This document shows, one piece after another, positions 40,529 to 48,642 of a stretch of 64,000 nucleotides of DNA. The translations under genes were made by a program, and so were the position numbers. The DNA lies in assembly GCA_958423465.1 (NCBI GenBank), contig CATZRD010000008.1:1-64000 (forward strand), given 5' to 3'. The notes beneath the pieces were generated by a model. The model searched no databases and had not been told where the DNA came from. It saw only the letters and a program-made list of their open reading frames with translations. Origin of the DNA: an uncultured Oscillospiraceae bacterium. GTDB taxonomy: Bacteria > Bacillota > Clostridia > Oscillospirales > Oscillospiraceae. Within the stretch, counting starts at the first letter, position 1. Each line of letters begins with the position of its first letter.

Positions 40529-42054
40529 TACTGCATATGCTCCTCGATGACCTGCCGCCTGGCCTGCTCCTTCTTTTCAGCGATCCGCTTCTGGACGTTG
40601 ACCATCTCGGCCTTGTCCAGCCTGCAGAAGCGCATGGCCGCCAGGGTGCACAGCCAGCCCAGAATGGGCAGGCCATACTTGACAAACATGGTCATGGCGA
40701 AAATGGCCGTGGTGCAGGTGTCGCCGGGCTGGGGCATCGTGGACGTGTAGCCCAGCAGGGCCACGGCCCCGGTGGCGATGGCGGCGGAGAAGGAGGAGAC
40801 CAGCTTGTCCACCAGACTGTAGGTGCCGGTGACCACGGCGGGGACGTAACGGCCGCTGCGGTCCAGCTCATAGTCGATGGTGTCGGCCATAAAGGCGTTG
40901 TTGGACGTGGTGATGCACATATTGGAGCCGTTCAGCGCCAGGGTCAGCAGCACATAGAGGATCATGGCCGGCCCCATATGGGCGATGTCTCTGGGGTTGA
41001 CCACGAGGAAGAAGCCCACCGTCACAACAGAGATGATCATGCTGACCCAGGTCCAGGTGACGATGCCCTTCCGGCTGCCCCACTTGCCGGCGTACTTGGC
41101 ACCCACGGCGGCGAAGAGGATGGAGGGGATCATGCTGATCACCATCAGAATGGTGGAGATGCCCATATTCCCGATGACGATGCCGAACAGGAGGGTCTGG
41201 ATGATGCTCTGGCTGGCGGTCTGCTGGGCGATCTTGTCCGAGGCGTTGGAGGCGATGTAGCACTGGAGCGGACGGTTGTGGGCCAGCACGTCCCACATAT
41301 CCCGCAGCTTCAGCTTCTCCTGCTTCCGGGTGCCGCGGAAGTTTTCCGGTTTGTCAAAGGCGCTGACGCCGATGCACACCAGGACTGTGCCGATGGCCCC
41401 CATGGCCAGGCAGATCCAGCAGGCGGCGGACAGGAACGCCTGGTTGTAGTCATAGGAAACGGTGACGGCCCCGTCCACGATCTTCTCCACCGGCGTGCCG
41501 AAGCCGGGCAGCAGCACCATGTTCAGCAGGACCATCATGACCATGGGCACCAGATAGTTGAAGGCCGTGGTCCATACGCCGATGGTGGGCCGCTGCTTGG
41601 GATCGTTGGTCATGATGGCGGGGATGGTCTGGGCGGTCATGTTGGTGATGGTGTAGCCAATGACATAGACCACATAGAGCGCCGTGAACATGACCCAGCC
41701 AAAGCCCTTGCTGGACATGAAGTTGAACATGGCCAGCAGGGCCGCCGCCTCAATGAGAAAGCCGCTGACCATCAGCACCCGGAGCTTTCCGAAGCGGGTG
41801 TTGACCTTGTCGTAGACGAAGGCCAGCAGCGGGTCGGTGATGGCGTCCAGGATGCGGGTGCCGGTGAGGATGTAGCCCACCGTGAGGGTGGCGATGCCGT
41901 AGCCGATGCTGGCCGAGTAGCTGGCCAGCCCGATGAGGGAATAAACGCTCATGCCCACCAGGGAATTGCACGCGTACAGAATGATCTGCCAGAGCTTGGC
42001 CCGGCGGTACTGCACGCCGTCGATCTCGCTGGAAGTGCGCTTCTCTTTTGCCAT
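40528..42054 (-). CDS. GPH-family sugar:cation symporter
   Basis: A 508-residue membrane protein behind AGGAGG with about 12 hydrophobic segments. The N part has G-T-R-I-L-D-A-I-T-D-P-L-L-A-F-V-Y-D-K, the GPH (MelB-like) motif with Asp residues for cation coupling, then R-F-G-K-L-R. A central hydrophilic loop (D-K-P-E-N-F-R-G-T-R-K) precedes the second half. It probably imports the di- or oligosaccharides, or glycosides, cleaved by the neighbouring cytoplasmic enzymes. Divergent from GH1. Confidence 0.9.
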   Translation of the reverse strand: MAKEKRTSSEIDGVQYRRAKLWQIILYACNSLVGMSVYSLIGLASYSASIGYGIATLTVGYILTGTRILDAITDPLLAFVYDKVNTRFGKLRVLMVSGFLIEAAALLAMFNFMSSKGFGWVMFTALYVVYVIGYTITNMTAQTIPAIMTNDPKQRPTIGVWTTAFNYLVPMVMMVLLNMVLLPGFGTPVEKIVDGAVTVSYDYNQAFLSAACWICLAMGAIGTVLVCIGVSAFDKPENFRGTRKQEKLKLRDMWDVLAHNRPLQCYIASNASDKIAQQTASQSIIQTLLFGIVIGNMGISTILMVISMIPSILFAAVGAKYAGKWGSRKGIVTWTWVSMIISVVTVGFFLVVNPRDIAHMGPAMILYVLLTLALNGSNMCITTSNNAFMADTIDYELDRSGRYVPAVVTGTYSLVDKLVSSFSAAIATGAVALLGYTSTMPQPGDTCTTAIFAMTMFVKYGLPILGWLCTLAAMRFCRLDKAEMVNVQKRIAEKKEQARRQVIEEHMQ

Positions 42055-42198
42055 GGGGAGGACCTCCTATCACATTTCGGCCCTGGGGAGACAGGACCCT
42101 TTCTGGATCCCATTGTAATCGCGGCATAGGTCCGCAGACTGTTGCGATTTGGCTTTTGTTCTCAATCATTCGCTCCTCTTTTTGCTAAAAGCTATTTT

Positions 42199-42252
42199 TT
42201 GACAGACGGATCGATTTATTGACACGGGCGGGAGAGCTTCGCGTCCTATAAT
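42199..42252 (+). promoter_or_regulatory. GH1 promoter region: TATAAT with two upstream TTGACA direct repeats
   Basis: TATAAT lies at 42247-42252. Two TTGACA copies (42199-42204 and 42219-42224) are 20 bp apart, but the nearer one is 22 bp from the -10, too far for a normal -35. The direct repeats at two-turn spacing could be half-sites for the AraC protein. Confidence 0.45.
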
Positions 42253-42287
42253 GAAAGCAGCTTACTTGAGAAAGGGGAATCCCCATC

Positions 42288-43586
42288 ATGCTGACAGTTC
42301 CCGCTGATTTTTTCCTGGGCGCATCCACCGCCGCCCACCAGGTGGAGGGCAACAACGTCCACAGCGACTGCTGGGCCCTGGAAAACATTCCTCACACCGC
42401 CTACGCCGACCGCTCCGGCGACGCGGTGGACCACTATCACCGCTATGAGGAGGACATCCGGCTCCTGGCCGGAGCCGGGCTCAACGCCTACCGCTTCTCC
42501 ATCGAGTGGGCCAGAATCGAGCCCAGGGAGGGCGAATTCGTGGAGGAGGAGGTCGAGCATTACCGGAAGGTCATCCGCTGCTGCAAGGCCCACGGCGTGG
42601 AGCCCATGATCGTCCTGTTCCACTTCTCCAGCCCCGCCTGGCTCATCGCCAAGGGCGGCTGGGAGGCTGAGAGCGTGGTGGACGACTTTGTCCGCTACTG
42701 CCGCTATGTGATGGAGCGGCTGGGCAGGGAGGTCACCTATGTCTGCACCATCAACGAGGCCAACATCCGCCTTCAGATCGCCGATATCATGAAGCGCTAT
42801 ATGCTTCAGGCCCGGCAGGCCCAGGCCGCCGCCAGGGACGCGGAGAGCGCCCTTCAGATGGGCATGAACATGAAGGCCCTGCTGGAACAGCAGCAGCTCG
42901 CCGCCGTGGAGGGCGCTCAGGCCTTCGGTCTCTCCGACCCCCAGGGCGTCCATGTATTCCAGTCCGCCTGTACGGCCAAAGGGGACGAGCTGATCTGCCG
43001 GGCCCACGCGGCGGCCCGGGACGCCATCAAGGCCATCTGTCCCCATTTGCAGGTTGGCCTCAGCCTCTCCTTCCACGACTTCCAGCCGGCGCCGGGAGCC
43101 GAGGCGGCGGCGGAGCGGGAGTGGGACAAGGAGTTTCTCCACTACCTGCCCTACCTTCAGGAGGACGACTACCTGGGCGTCCAGAACTACACCCGTTCCC
43201 TCATCGGCCCGGAGGGGCTGCTGCCCGCCCCGGAGGGGGCGGAGCTTACCCAGGCGGGCTACGAGTTCTACCCTCAGGGGCTGGAGCACGTCCTGCGCCG
43301 GGTGGCCAAGGATTTCCACAAGCCCCTCTACGTCACAGAAAACGGCATCGCCACCGCTGACGACAGCCGCCGGGTCGCCTTCATCGACGCCGCCCTGGCC
43401 GGGGTAGACGCCTGTATCCGGGACGGCCTTCCTGTCCGGGGCTACTTCCACTGGAGCCTCATGGACAACTTCGAGTGGCAGAAGGGCTACGCCATGACCT
43501 TCGGCCTCGTCGCCGTGGACCGCTCCACCCAGAAGCGGACGCCCAAGCCCAGCCTGACCCACCTGGGCAGGTTTCGCTCCCGCTGA
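42288..43586 (+). CDS. GH1 family glycosidase
   Basis: A 432-residue (beta/alpha)8 enzyme starting at ATG 42288 behind GAAAGGGGAA. F-L-G-A-S-T-A-A-H-Q-V-E-G-N-N and Y-R-F-S-I-E-W-A-R-I are typical. Acid/base Glu lies in T-I-N-E-A-N, where most members have T-F/L-N-E-P. Nucleophile Glu lies in Y-V-T-E-N-G-I-A. No signal peptide. Likely beta-glucosidase or beta-galactosidase on imported glycosides. The Pro-to-Ala change next to the acid/base is uncommon but both catalytic Glu residues are present. Confidence 0.9.
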   Translation: MLTVPADFFLGASTAAHQVEGNNVHSDCWALENIPHTAYADRSGDAVDHYHRYEEDIRLLAGAGLNAYRFSIEWARIEPREGEFVEEEVEHYRKVIRCCKAHGVEPMIVLFHFSSPAWLIAKGGWEAESVVDDFVRYCRYVMERLGREVTYVCTINEANIRLQIADIMKRYMLQARQAQAAARDAESALQMGMNMKALLEQQQLAAVEGAQAFGLSDPQGVHVFQSACTAKGDELICRAHAAARDAIKAICPHLQVGLSLSFHDFQPAPGAEAAAEREWDKEFLHYLPYLQEDDYLGVQNYTRSLIGPEGLLPAPEGAELTQAGYEFYPQGLEHVLRRVAKDFHKPLYVTENGIATADDSRRVAFIDAALAGVDACIRDGLPVRGYFHWSLMDNFEWQKGYAMTFGLVAVDRSTQKRTPKPSLTHLGRFRSR

Positions 43587-43607
43587 CCCATGATGCGCGT
43601 ATGGCAA

Positions 43608-43647
43608 GGCCGCGGACGGTTTCTGAAAACCGTCCGCGGCCCTTTTT
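43608..43647 (+). terminator. Terminator of the GH1 gene
   Basis: GGCCGCGGACGGTTT (43608-43622) pairs with AAACCGTCCGCGGCC (43627-43641), followed by CTTTTT. Confidence 0.9.
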
Positions 43648-43689
43648 GTCCCACCGCTCCGCGAAACGGCGATGACCCGGCCTCTCCGC

Positions 43690-45165
43690 TCAGCCCCAGG
43701 GGTTCTCCGTGGGATAGGGCAGAGCCCTGGGCTGGTTGTAGGCGATGTCCTGGATGCCGAAATACTTGAACACCTCGAAGAGGGCCTTGCCGCAGTGGGC
43801 GAAGGCCACGGCCCCGTGGTGGGGGTAGCGCTTCTGAATCAGCACATGGCGGTAGAACCGGCCCATCTCGGGAATGGCGAAGATGCCGATGCCGCCGAAG
43901 CTGCGGGTCTTTACCGGCAGCACCTCCCCCTGGGCGATGTAGGAGCGGAGGTTCCCCTCACTGTCGCACTGGAGGCGGTAGAAGGTCACGTCGGAGGCGG
44001 CGATGTCCCCCTCCAGGGTGCCCCGGGTGAAGTCCGGCTCGCTGCCCTGAGGCTCCAGCAGACGGTGCTGGATGAGCTGGTACTTCACGGCGCAGTGGTC
44101 GCACATCTTGCAGCTGGGGGTGTTGCCGCAGTGGAAGCCCATGAAGGTGTCCGTCAGCCTGTAATCGAACTTGCCCCGGATGTCCTCGTCGTAGATGTAC
44201 TGAGGCACGGAGTTGTTGATGTCCAGCAGGGTCACGGCGTCGCCGGTGACGCAGGCGCCGATGTACTCGCTGAGGGCCCCGTAGATGTCCACCTCGCAGG
44301 CCACGGGGATGCCCCGGGCCGCCAGGCGGGAGTTGACATAACACGGCTCAAAGCCGAACTGCTCCGGGAAGGCGGGCCAGCACTTGTCGGCGAAGGCCAC
44401 ATATTCCCGGGCACCCTTGTGCTGCTCCGCCCAGTCCAGCAGAGTCAGCTCGAACTGGGCCATCCGGGGCAGCAGATCGGCGCAGCACCGGTCCTCCCCC
44501 ATCTCCCGCTTCATGTCCTCGCACACCGCCGGGATGCGCTGGTCGCCGGCGTGGGCTCTGTAGCTCACCAGCAGGTCCAGCTCGGAGTTTTCCTCGATCT
44601 CCACCCCCAGCTCGTAGAGGCCCTTGATGGGGGCGTTGCAGGCGAAAAAGTCCTGGGGCCGGGGGCCGAAGGTGATGATCTTCAGCTTCTTCAGACCCAC
44701 GATGGCCCGGGCGATGGGGGCGAACTCCCGGATCATGCCGGCGATCTCCTCCGCCGTGCCCACGGGGTACTCGGGGATGTAGGCCCGAAGATGGCGCATT
44801 CCCAGGTTGTAGGAGCAGTTCAGCATCCCGCAGTAGGCGTCCCCCCGGCCATTGATGAGGTCCCCGTCCCCCTCGGCGGCGGCGCAGTACATCACCGGCC
44901 CGTCAAAGCGCTGGGCCAGCAGCGTCTCCGGGGTCTCCGGGCCGAAGTTGCCCAGGAACACCACCAGGGCGCTGCACCCGGCCTTCTCCACGTCCGCCAG
45001 GGCGGCCAGGGCGTCGTGTTCGTTCTCCACGGTGACGGGGCATTCGTACAGCCCCTGGCCGTAGGCGGCCACGATGTTTTTCCGCCGCTGGGTGCTCAGC
45101 TCGATGGGGAAGCAGTCCCGGCTGACGGCCACGATGCCCAGCTTGATCTCTGGAATATTCTTCAT
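43690..45165 (-). CDS. L-fucose/L-arabinose isomerase-family protein
   Basis: A 491-residue protein; ATG 45165 has GAGGAGG eight bases upstream, better than an ATG six bases earlier. Layout matches fucose isomerase-like enzymes: an N-terminal Rossmann-like domain (L-G-I-V-A-V-S-R-D, F-L-G-N-F-G-P-E-T), a central domain with C-E-V-D-I-Y-G-A-L-S (metal-ligand Glu and Asp), and a C-terminal domain with M-G-F-H-C-G-N-T and C-K-M-C-D-H-C. Cotranscribed with the FGGY kinase, so it should convert an aldose to the ketose that the kinase phosphorylates. The Cys-rich box in the C domain is notable. Confidence 0.83.
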   Translation of the reverse strand: MKNIPEIKLGIVAVSRDCFPIELSTQRRKNIVAAYGQGLYECPVTVENEHDALAALADVEKAGCSALVVFLGNFGPETPETLLAQRFDGPVMYCAAAEGDGDLINGRGDAYCGMLNCSYNLGMRHLRAYIPEYPVGTAEEIAGMIREFAPIARAIVGLKKLKIITFGPRPQDFFACNAPIKGLYELGVEIEENSELDLLVSYRAHAGDQRIPAVCEDMKREMGEDRCCADLLPRMAQFELTLLDWAEQHKGAREYVAFADKCWPAFPEQFGFEPCYVNSRLAARGIPVACEVDIYGALSEYIGACVTGDAVTLLDINNSVPQYIYDEDIRGKFDYRLTDTFMGFHCGNTPSCKMCDHCAVKYQLIQHRLLEPQGSEPDFTRGTLEGDIAASDVTFYRLQCDSEGNLRSYIAQGEVLPVKTRSFGGIGIFAIPEMGRFYRHVLIQKRYPHHGAVAFAHCGKALFEVFKYFGIQDIAYNQPRALPYPTENPWG

Positions 45166-45178
45166 AGTCATATCCTCC

Positions 45179-46657
45179 TCAATGCAATGTTTGAAACAGC
45201 GTTTTGACGCTGGGATAGATCTGCCGGAAGGTCTGATACCGCTCCTCGTACCGGGCCGCCAGCTCCGCCTCCGGTTCCACAGTGTCCGCCACCCGGACCA
45301 GAGCCTCCGCCGCGGCCGCGACGCTGGGGTAGGCCCCGCAGGCCACCATGGCCAGCATGGCGCCGCCATACCCCGGCCCCTGCTCCGTCTGAGGCAGGTC
45401 CAGGGGGATGTTCAGCACGTTGGCGAAGATCTTCCGCCACAAGGGGCTTTTGGCTCCGCCGCCGCAGAGACGGCTCCGGGGGATGGAGACGCCCAGCGAT
45501 TTTGCCACCTCAAAGCTGTCCCGGATGGCGAAAGCCACCCCCTCCAGCACCGCCTGGGTCAGGTCGGACCGGGCGGCGTCCATGGTCATGCCGATGAAGG
45601 TCCCCCGGGCATTGGTATCGTTGATGGGGCTTCGCTCTCCCATGAGGTAGGGCAGGAAATAGACGTGATTCCGGCCCAGCCGGCCGTCGGTGATGTCCGC
45701 CTGCTGGGCGGCGTAGTCCGCCGTGCCCAGGATGTCCTCGCACCACCACTTGTTGCAGGAGGCGGCGGAGAGCATACAGCCCATGAGGTGCCAGCCCCCG
45801 TCGGCGTGGGCGAAGGCGTGGAGGGCGTTGTGGGGGTCCACCCCGAACTGGTCTGAGCTGATGAAGATGGTCCCGGAGGTGCCCAGGGAGATATTGCAGC
45901 CGCCGGCGCCCACCACGCCGGTCCCCACCGCCGCGGCGGCGTTGTCCCCGGCCCCGGCGCAGACCTTCACCCCTTCCGGCAGACCCAGGGCCTTCGCCGT
46001 GTCCGGCAGCAGGGTCCCCACGGTCTCCCAGCTCTCATAGAGCCGGGGCATCTGCTCCTCCCTGACGCCGCAGAGATCCAGCATCTCCCGGCTCCATCGC
46101 TTGGCTGCCACATCCAGCAGCAGCGTCCCGGAGGCGTCGGAATAGTCGGTGCAGTGGACACCGGTGAGCGCGTAGTTGATGTAGTCCTTGGGGAGCATGA
46201 TCCTGCGGATACGGGCGAAATTCTCCGGCTCGTTTTCCCGCAGCCACAGCAGTTTAGGGGCGGTGAAGCCGGCGAAAGCGATGTTGGCGGTGTGAGCGCT
46301 CAAAAAGTCCCGGCCCACGGTGTCGTTGAGGTAGTCCACCTCTTTGGCAGTGCGGCCGTCGTTCCACAGAATAGCCGGGCGGATCACCCGGTCCTTATCA
46401 TCCAGCGCCACCAGTCCGTGCATCTGGCCGCCGCAGCCGATGCCCGCCACCCGGGCGGCGTCAAAGCCCGCCAGCAGCTCAGGGACGCCCTCCCGGACAG
46501 CCCGCCGCCAGTCCTCCGGGTTTTGCTCGCTCCACCCCAGCCGGGGGAAATAAAGGGGGTACTCCTTCGTCACTTCGTTCAGGACCGCACCGCCCTCATC
46601 TACCAGCAGCAGCTTGCAGGCCGAGGTCCCCAGATCGACGCCGATGTAATAGGCCAT
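45179..46657 (-). CDS. xylB: FGGY carbohydrate kinase, xylulokinase-like
   Basis: A 492-residue kinase; ATG 46657 is supported by an upstream GGAGGGCGG and by the family start Y-Y-I-G-V-D-L-G-T-S-A-C-K. ATP-site motifs: the D-L-G-T-S phosphate-1 loop, G-A-G-D-N-A-A-A-A-V-G-T-G, and G-T-S-G-T-I-F. The substrate region G-C-G-G-Q-M-H-G-L-V, with the Q-M-H-G typical of xylulokinases, and C-G-G-G-A-K-S-P-L-W near the end. It lies 13 bp upstream of the isomerase in one operon. D-xylulose is the best guess; another ketopentose is possible given the FucI-like partner. Confidence 0.9.
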   Translation of the reverse strand: MAYYIGVDLGTSACKLLLVDEGGAVLNEVTKEYPLYFPRLGWSEQNPEDWRRAVREGVPELLAGFDAARVAGIGCGGQMHGLVALDDKDRVIRPAILWNDGRTAKEVDYLNDTVGRDFLSAHTANIAFAGFTAPKLLWLRENEPENFARIRRIMLPKDYINYALTGVHCTDYSDASGTLLLDVAAKRWSREMLDLCGVREEQMPRLYESWETVGTLLPDTAKALGLPEGVKVCAGAGDNAAAAVGTGVVGAGGCNISLGTSGTIFISSDQFGVDPHNALHAFAHADGGWHLMGCMLSAASCNKWWCEDILGTADYAAQQADITDGRLGRNHVYFLPYLMGERSPINDTNARGTFIGMTMDAARSDLTQAVLEGVAFAIRDSFEVAKSLGVSIPRSRLCGGGAKSPLWRKIFANVLNIPLDLPQTEQGPGYGGAMLAMVACGAYPSVAAAAEALVRVADTVEPEAELAARYEERYQTFRQIYPSVKTLFQTLH

Positions 46658-46711
46658 GTGGTTTCCGCCCTCCTCTCCGGGCGGCATGGACGCCCGTCCG
46701 GTTTTTCCTAT

Positions 46712-46740
46712 AGTATATCGCAAGTCCCGCCCCCTGTCCA
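46712..46740 (-). promoter_or_regulatory. Promoter of the kinase-isomerase operon
   Basis: Minus strand TGGACA (46740-46735), 17-bp spacer, TATACT (46717-46712). Confidence 0.65.
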
Positions 46741-46767
46741 CAGAAGATTCGCGTTGGAGACAAGAGA

Positions 46768-46801
46768 GCGAGCCGTGAGACCGTTCGGTCTCACGGCTCG
46801 C
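46768..46801 (-). terminator. Hairpin downstream of mgtE
   Basis: GCGAGCCGTGAGACC (46768-46782) pairs perfectly with GGTCTCACGGCTCGC (46787-46801), loop GTTC. The following minus-strand sequence is only moderately T-rich (TCTCTTGTCT), so termination strength is uncertain. Confidence 0.6.
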
Positions 46802-46846
46802 TTTGTCTGGCCGGGGAATCACCATACCAATCTTCCTGATGCCCGC

Positions 46847-48226
46847 CTACAGCCCCAGCAGCATGGTGGCGAACCGGAAGTAGATGGCCAGGGAGATGGC
46901 GTCCACGATGGTGGTGATAAAGGGGGACGCCATCACCGCCGGATCGAAGCCCAGCTTCTTCGCCGCCATGGGCAGCGTACAGCCGATGACCTTGGCGCAG
47001 AACACGGTGCACACCAGGGTCATACAGATCACCAGGGCCACCATGGGGGTCAGGGCCGTGTTGCCCAGCAGCAGCCGGTCCACCAGCATCATCTTGACAA
47101 AGTTGGCCAGGGCCAGGACCACGCCGCAGAGCACCGCCACCCGGATCTCCTTCCAGACCACCTTCAGCAGGTCTGAAAATTCGATCTCGTTCAGGCTCAG
47201 ACCGCGGATCACCGTGACGGACGCCTGGGAGCCGCAGTTTCCGCCGGTGTCCATGAGCATGGGGATGAAGCCGGTGAGCACCACGCAGGCGCTGAGGGCG
47301 TCCTCAAAGGAGGAGATGATGATCCCGGTAAAGGTAGCGGACACCATCAGCAGCAGAAGCCAGGGGATACGGGCCGCGAAGGTGGAGAGCACGCTGGTGC
47401 GCAGGTAGGGCTTGTCGGAGGGGGTGATAGCGGCCATCTTTTCGATGTCCTCGGTGGCCTCCTCCTCCATGACGTCGATGGCGTCGTCGATGGTGACGAT
47501 GCCCACCAGACGGCCCTCCTGGTCCACCACCGGCATGGCCAGAAAGTCGTAGCGGCTCAGGTCCTGGGCCACGTCCTCCTTGTCGTCCAGGGTGTCCACG
47601 GAGACCACGTTGGTCTCCATGATGTCCTCCAGGATGTCGTCCTCCTCCGCCAGCAGCAGGGTGCGGATGGAGACCAGGCCCAGCAGGTGGCGGCTGGGGT
47701 CCGTGACGTAGCAGATGTTGATGGTCTCCTTATCCACGCCGGTGCGGCGGATGCGCTTGAAGGCGTCCTCCACGGTCATGTCCCGCTTCAGATCCACGAA
47801 CTCCGTGGTCATGATGGACCCGGCGGAGTCCTCCGGATACTTTAATATCTCGTTGACGCTCCGGCGGGTCTCCGGGTCGGCGTGCTTCAGGATGCGCTTG
47901 ACCACATTGGCGGGCATTTCCTCAATGAGGTCCACCGTGTCGTCCACGTACAGCTCGTCCAGCACTTCCTTCAGCTCCGCGTCGGAGAAGGTGCGGATCA
48001 GCAGCTCCTGCAGCTCCGGCTCCATCTCCACGAACACCTCCGCCGCCAGCTCCTTGGGCAGCAGCCGGTACAGCAGAGGGAGCCGGTCCTCCGGCAGATC
48101 GTCCAGGACCAGGGCGATATCCGCCGGCTCCAGACGGACCAGCTCAGAACGCAGCTGGGGCCATCGCTTTCGCTCCACCAGGTCCTCGACCCGCTCCAAA
48201 AACACGCCGTCCTCCAAATCGATCAT
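46847..48226 (-). CDS. mgtE: Magnesium transporter MgtE
   Basis: A 459-residue protein; ATG 48226 follows GGAGGGCG. N-terminal helical MgtE_N domain (D-I-A-L-V-L-D-D-L-P), two CBS domains (D-P-S-R-H-L-L-G-L-V and M-P-V-V-D-Q-E-G-R-L-V-G-I-V-T-I-D-D), then five membrane helices with P-M-L-M-D-T-G-G-N-C-G-S-Q-A-S, the pore signature, and F-D-P-A-V-M-A-S-P-F. The cytosolic domains gate the channel by intracellular magnesium. Transcription is under an M-box riboswitch and terminator immediately upstream. Confidence 0.96.
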   Translation of the reverse strand: MIDLEDGVFLERVEDLVERKRWPQLRSELVRLEPADIALVLDDLPEDRLPLLYRLLPKELAAEVFVEMEPELQELLIRTFSDAELKEVLDELYVDDTVDLIEEMPANVVKRILKHADPETRRSVNEILKYPEDSAGSIMTTEFVDLKRDMTVEDAFKRIRRTGVDKETINICYVTDPSRHLLGLVSIRTLLLAEEDDILEDIMETNVVSVDTLDDKEDVAQDLSRYDFLAMPVVDQEGRLVGIVTIDDAIDVMEEEATEDIEKMAAITPSDKPYLRTSVLSTFAARIPWLLLLMVSATFTGIIISSFEDALSACVVLTGFIPMLMDTGGNCGSQASVTVIRGLSLNEIEFSDLLKVVWKEIRVAVLCGVVLALANFVKMMLVDRLLLGNTALTPMVALVICMTLVCTVFCAKVIGCTLPMAAKKLGFDPAVMASPFITTIVDAISLAIYFRFATMLLGL

Positions 48227-48261
48227 TGGAAACGCCCTCCTTTCCTTAAGCCGGATCTTCC

Positions 48262-48300
48262 CAAAAAATAAAAACAGCCCCCGGTAAGATACCGGCGGCG
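48262..48300 (-). terminator. Riboswitch-controlled terminator before mgtE
   Basis: On the minus strand CCGGTA-TCT-TACCGG with flanking GC pairs is followed by TGTTTTTATTTTTT. It lies between the M-box and the mgtE ribosome-binding site, the usual expression-platform position. Confidence 0.75.
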
Positions 48301-48339
48301 GTCCGGGCGCGCAGGCGCCCCTCCGGCGCCACCTCGCGG

Positions 48340-48490
48340 CGCCGTTACCGTACAAGCTTTAGCATCACAGGGCAATGAAATCGCGTTATGTCACGCCTTG
48401 CATTCGACATGACCTGCTCAAACCCTCTCACCGTGTCTCCACGGCTCCGCGGCAGCGACCCGTATCCCTGCGGTAGCCTTACCTACCGGG
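48340..48490 (-). ncRNA. M-box (ykoK) magnesium riboswitch
   Basis: The minus strand has the conserved 5' block GGTAGGTAAGGCTACC with GGATACGGG and CGCTGCCGC, and the 3' block GATGCTAAAGCTTGTACGG; consensus M-boxes read GTTAGGTGAGGCTCC and GTGCTAAAGCTCTACG. Position, spacing and the downstream terminator agree. When magnesium is plentiful it should favour termination before mgtE. Confidence 0.9.
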
Positions 48491-48502
48491 TATATACAAT
48501 AT

Positions 48503-48529
48503 ATTATACTCAGATTCTTCCGCTGTCAA
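48503..48529 (-). promoter_or_regulatory. Promoter of the M-box/mgtE transcript
   Basis: Minus strand TTGACA (48529-48524) then TATAAT (48508-48503) with 15 bp between. TAATAT two bases further gives a 17-bp spacer and may be the -10 actually used. Confidence 0.65.
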
Positions 48530-48571
48530 CCTTTTTCCCGCCCGGCGGAGGGGTCCCTCCGCAAGTTTTCA

Positions 48572-48600
48572 TTGTGTCCCGGCGGCGGCTGTGGTATACT
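48572..48600 (+). promoter_or_regulatory. Promoter of the secreted protein gene at 48643
   Basis: TTGTGT (48572-48577), 17-bp spacer, TATACT (48595-48600); start near 48607, RBS GGGAGGG at 48629-48635. Confidence 0.65.
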
Positions 48601-48642
48601 GTACTGTAAGATGAGATTCGCCGGGGCGGGGAGGGATGAACG

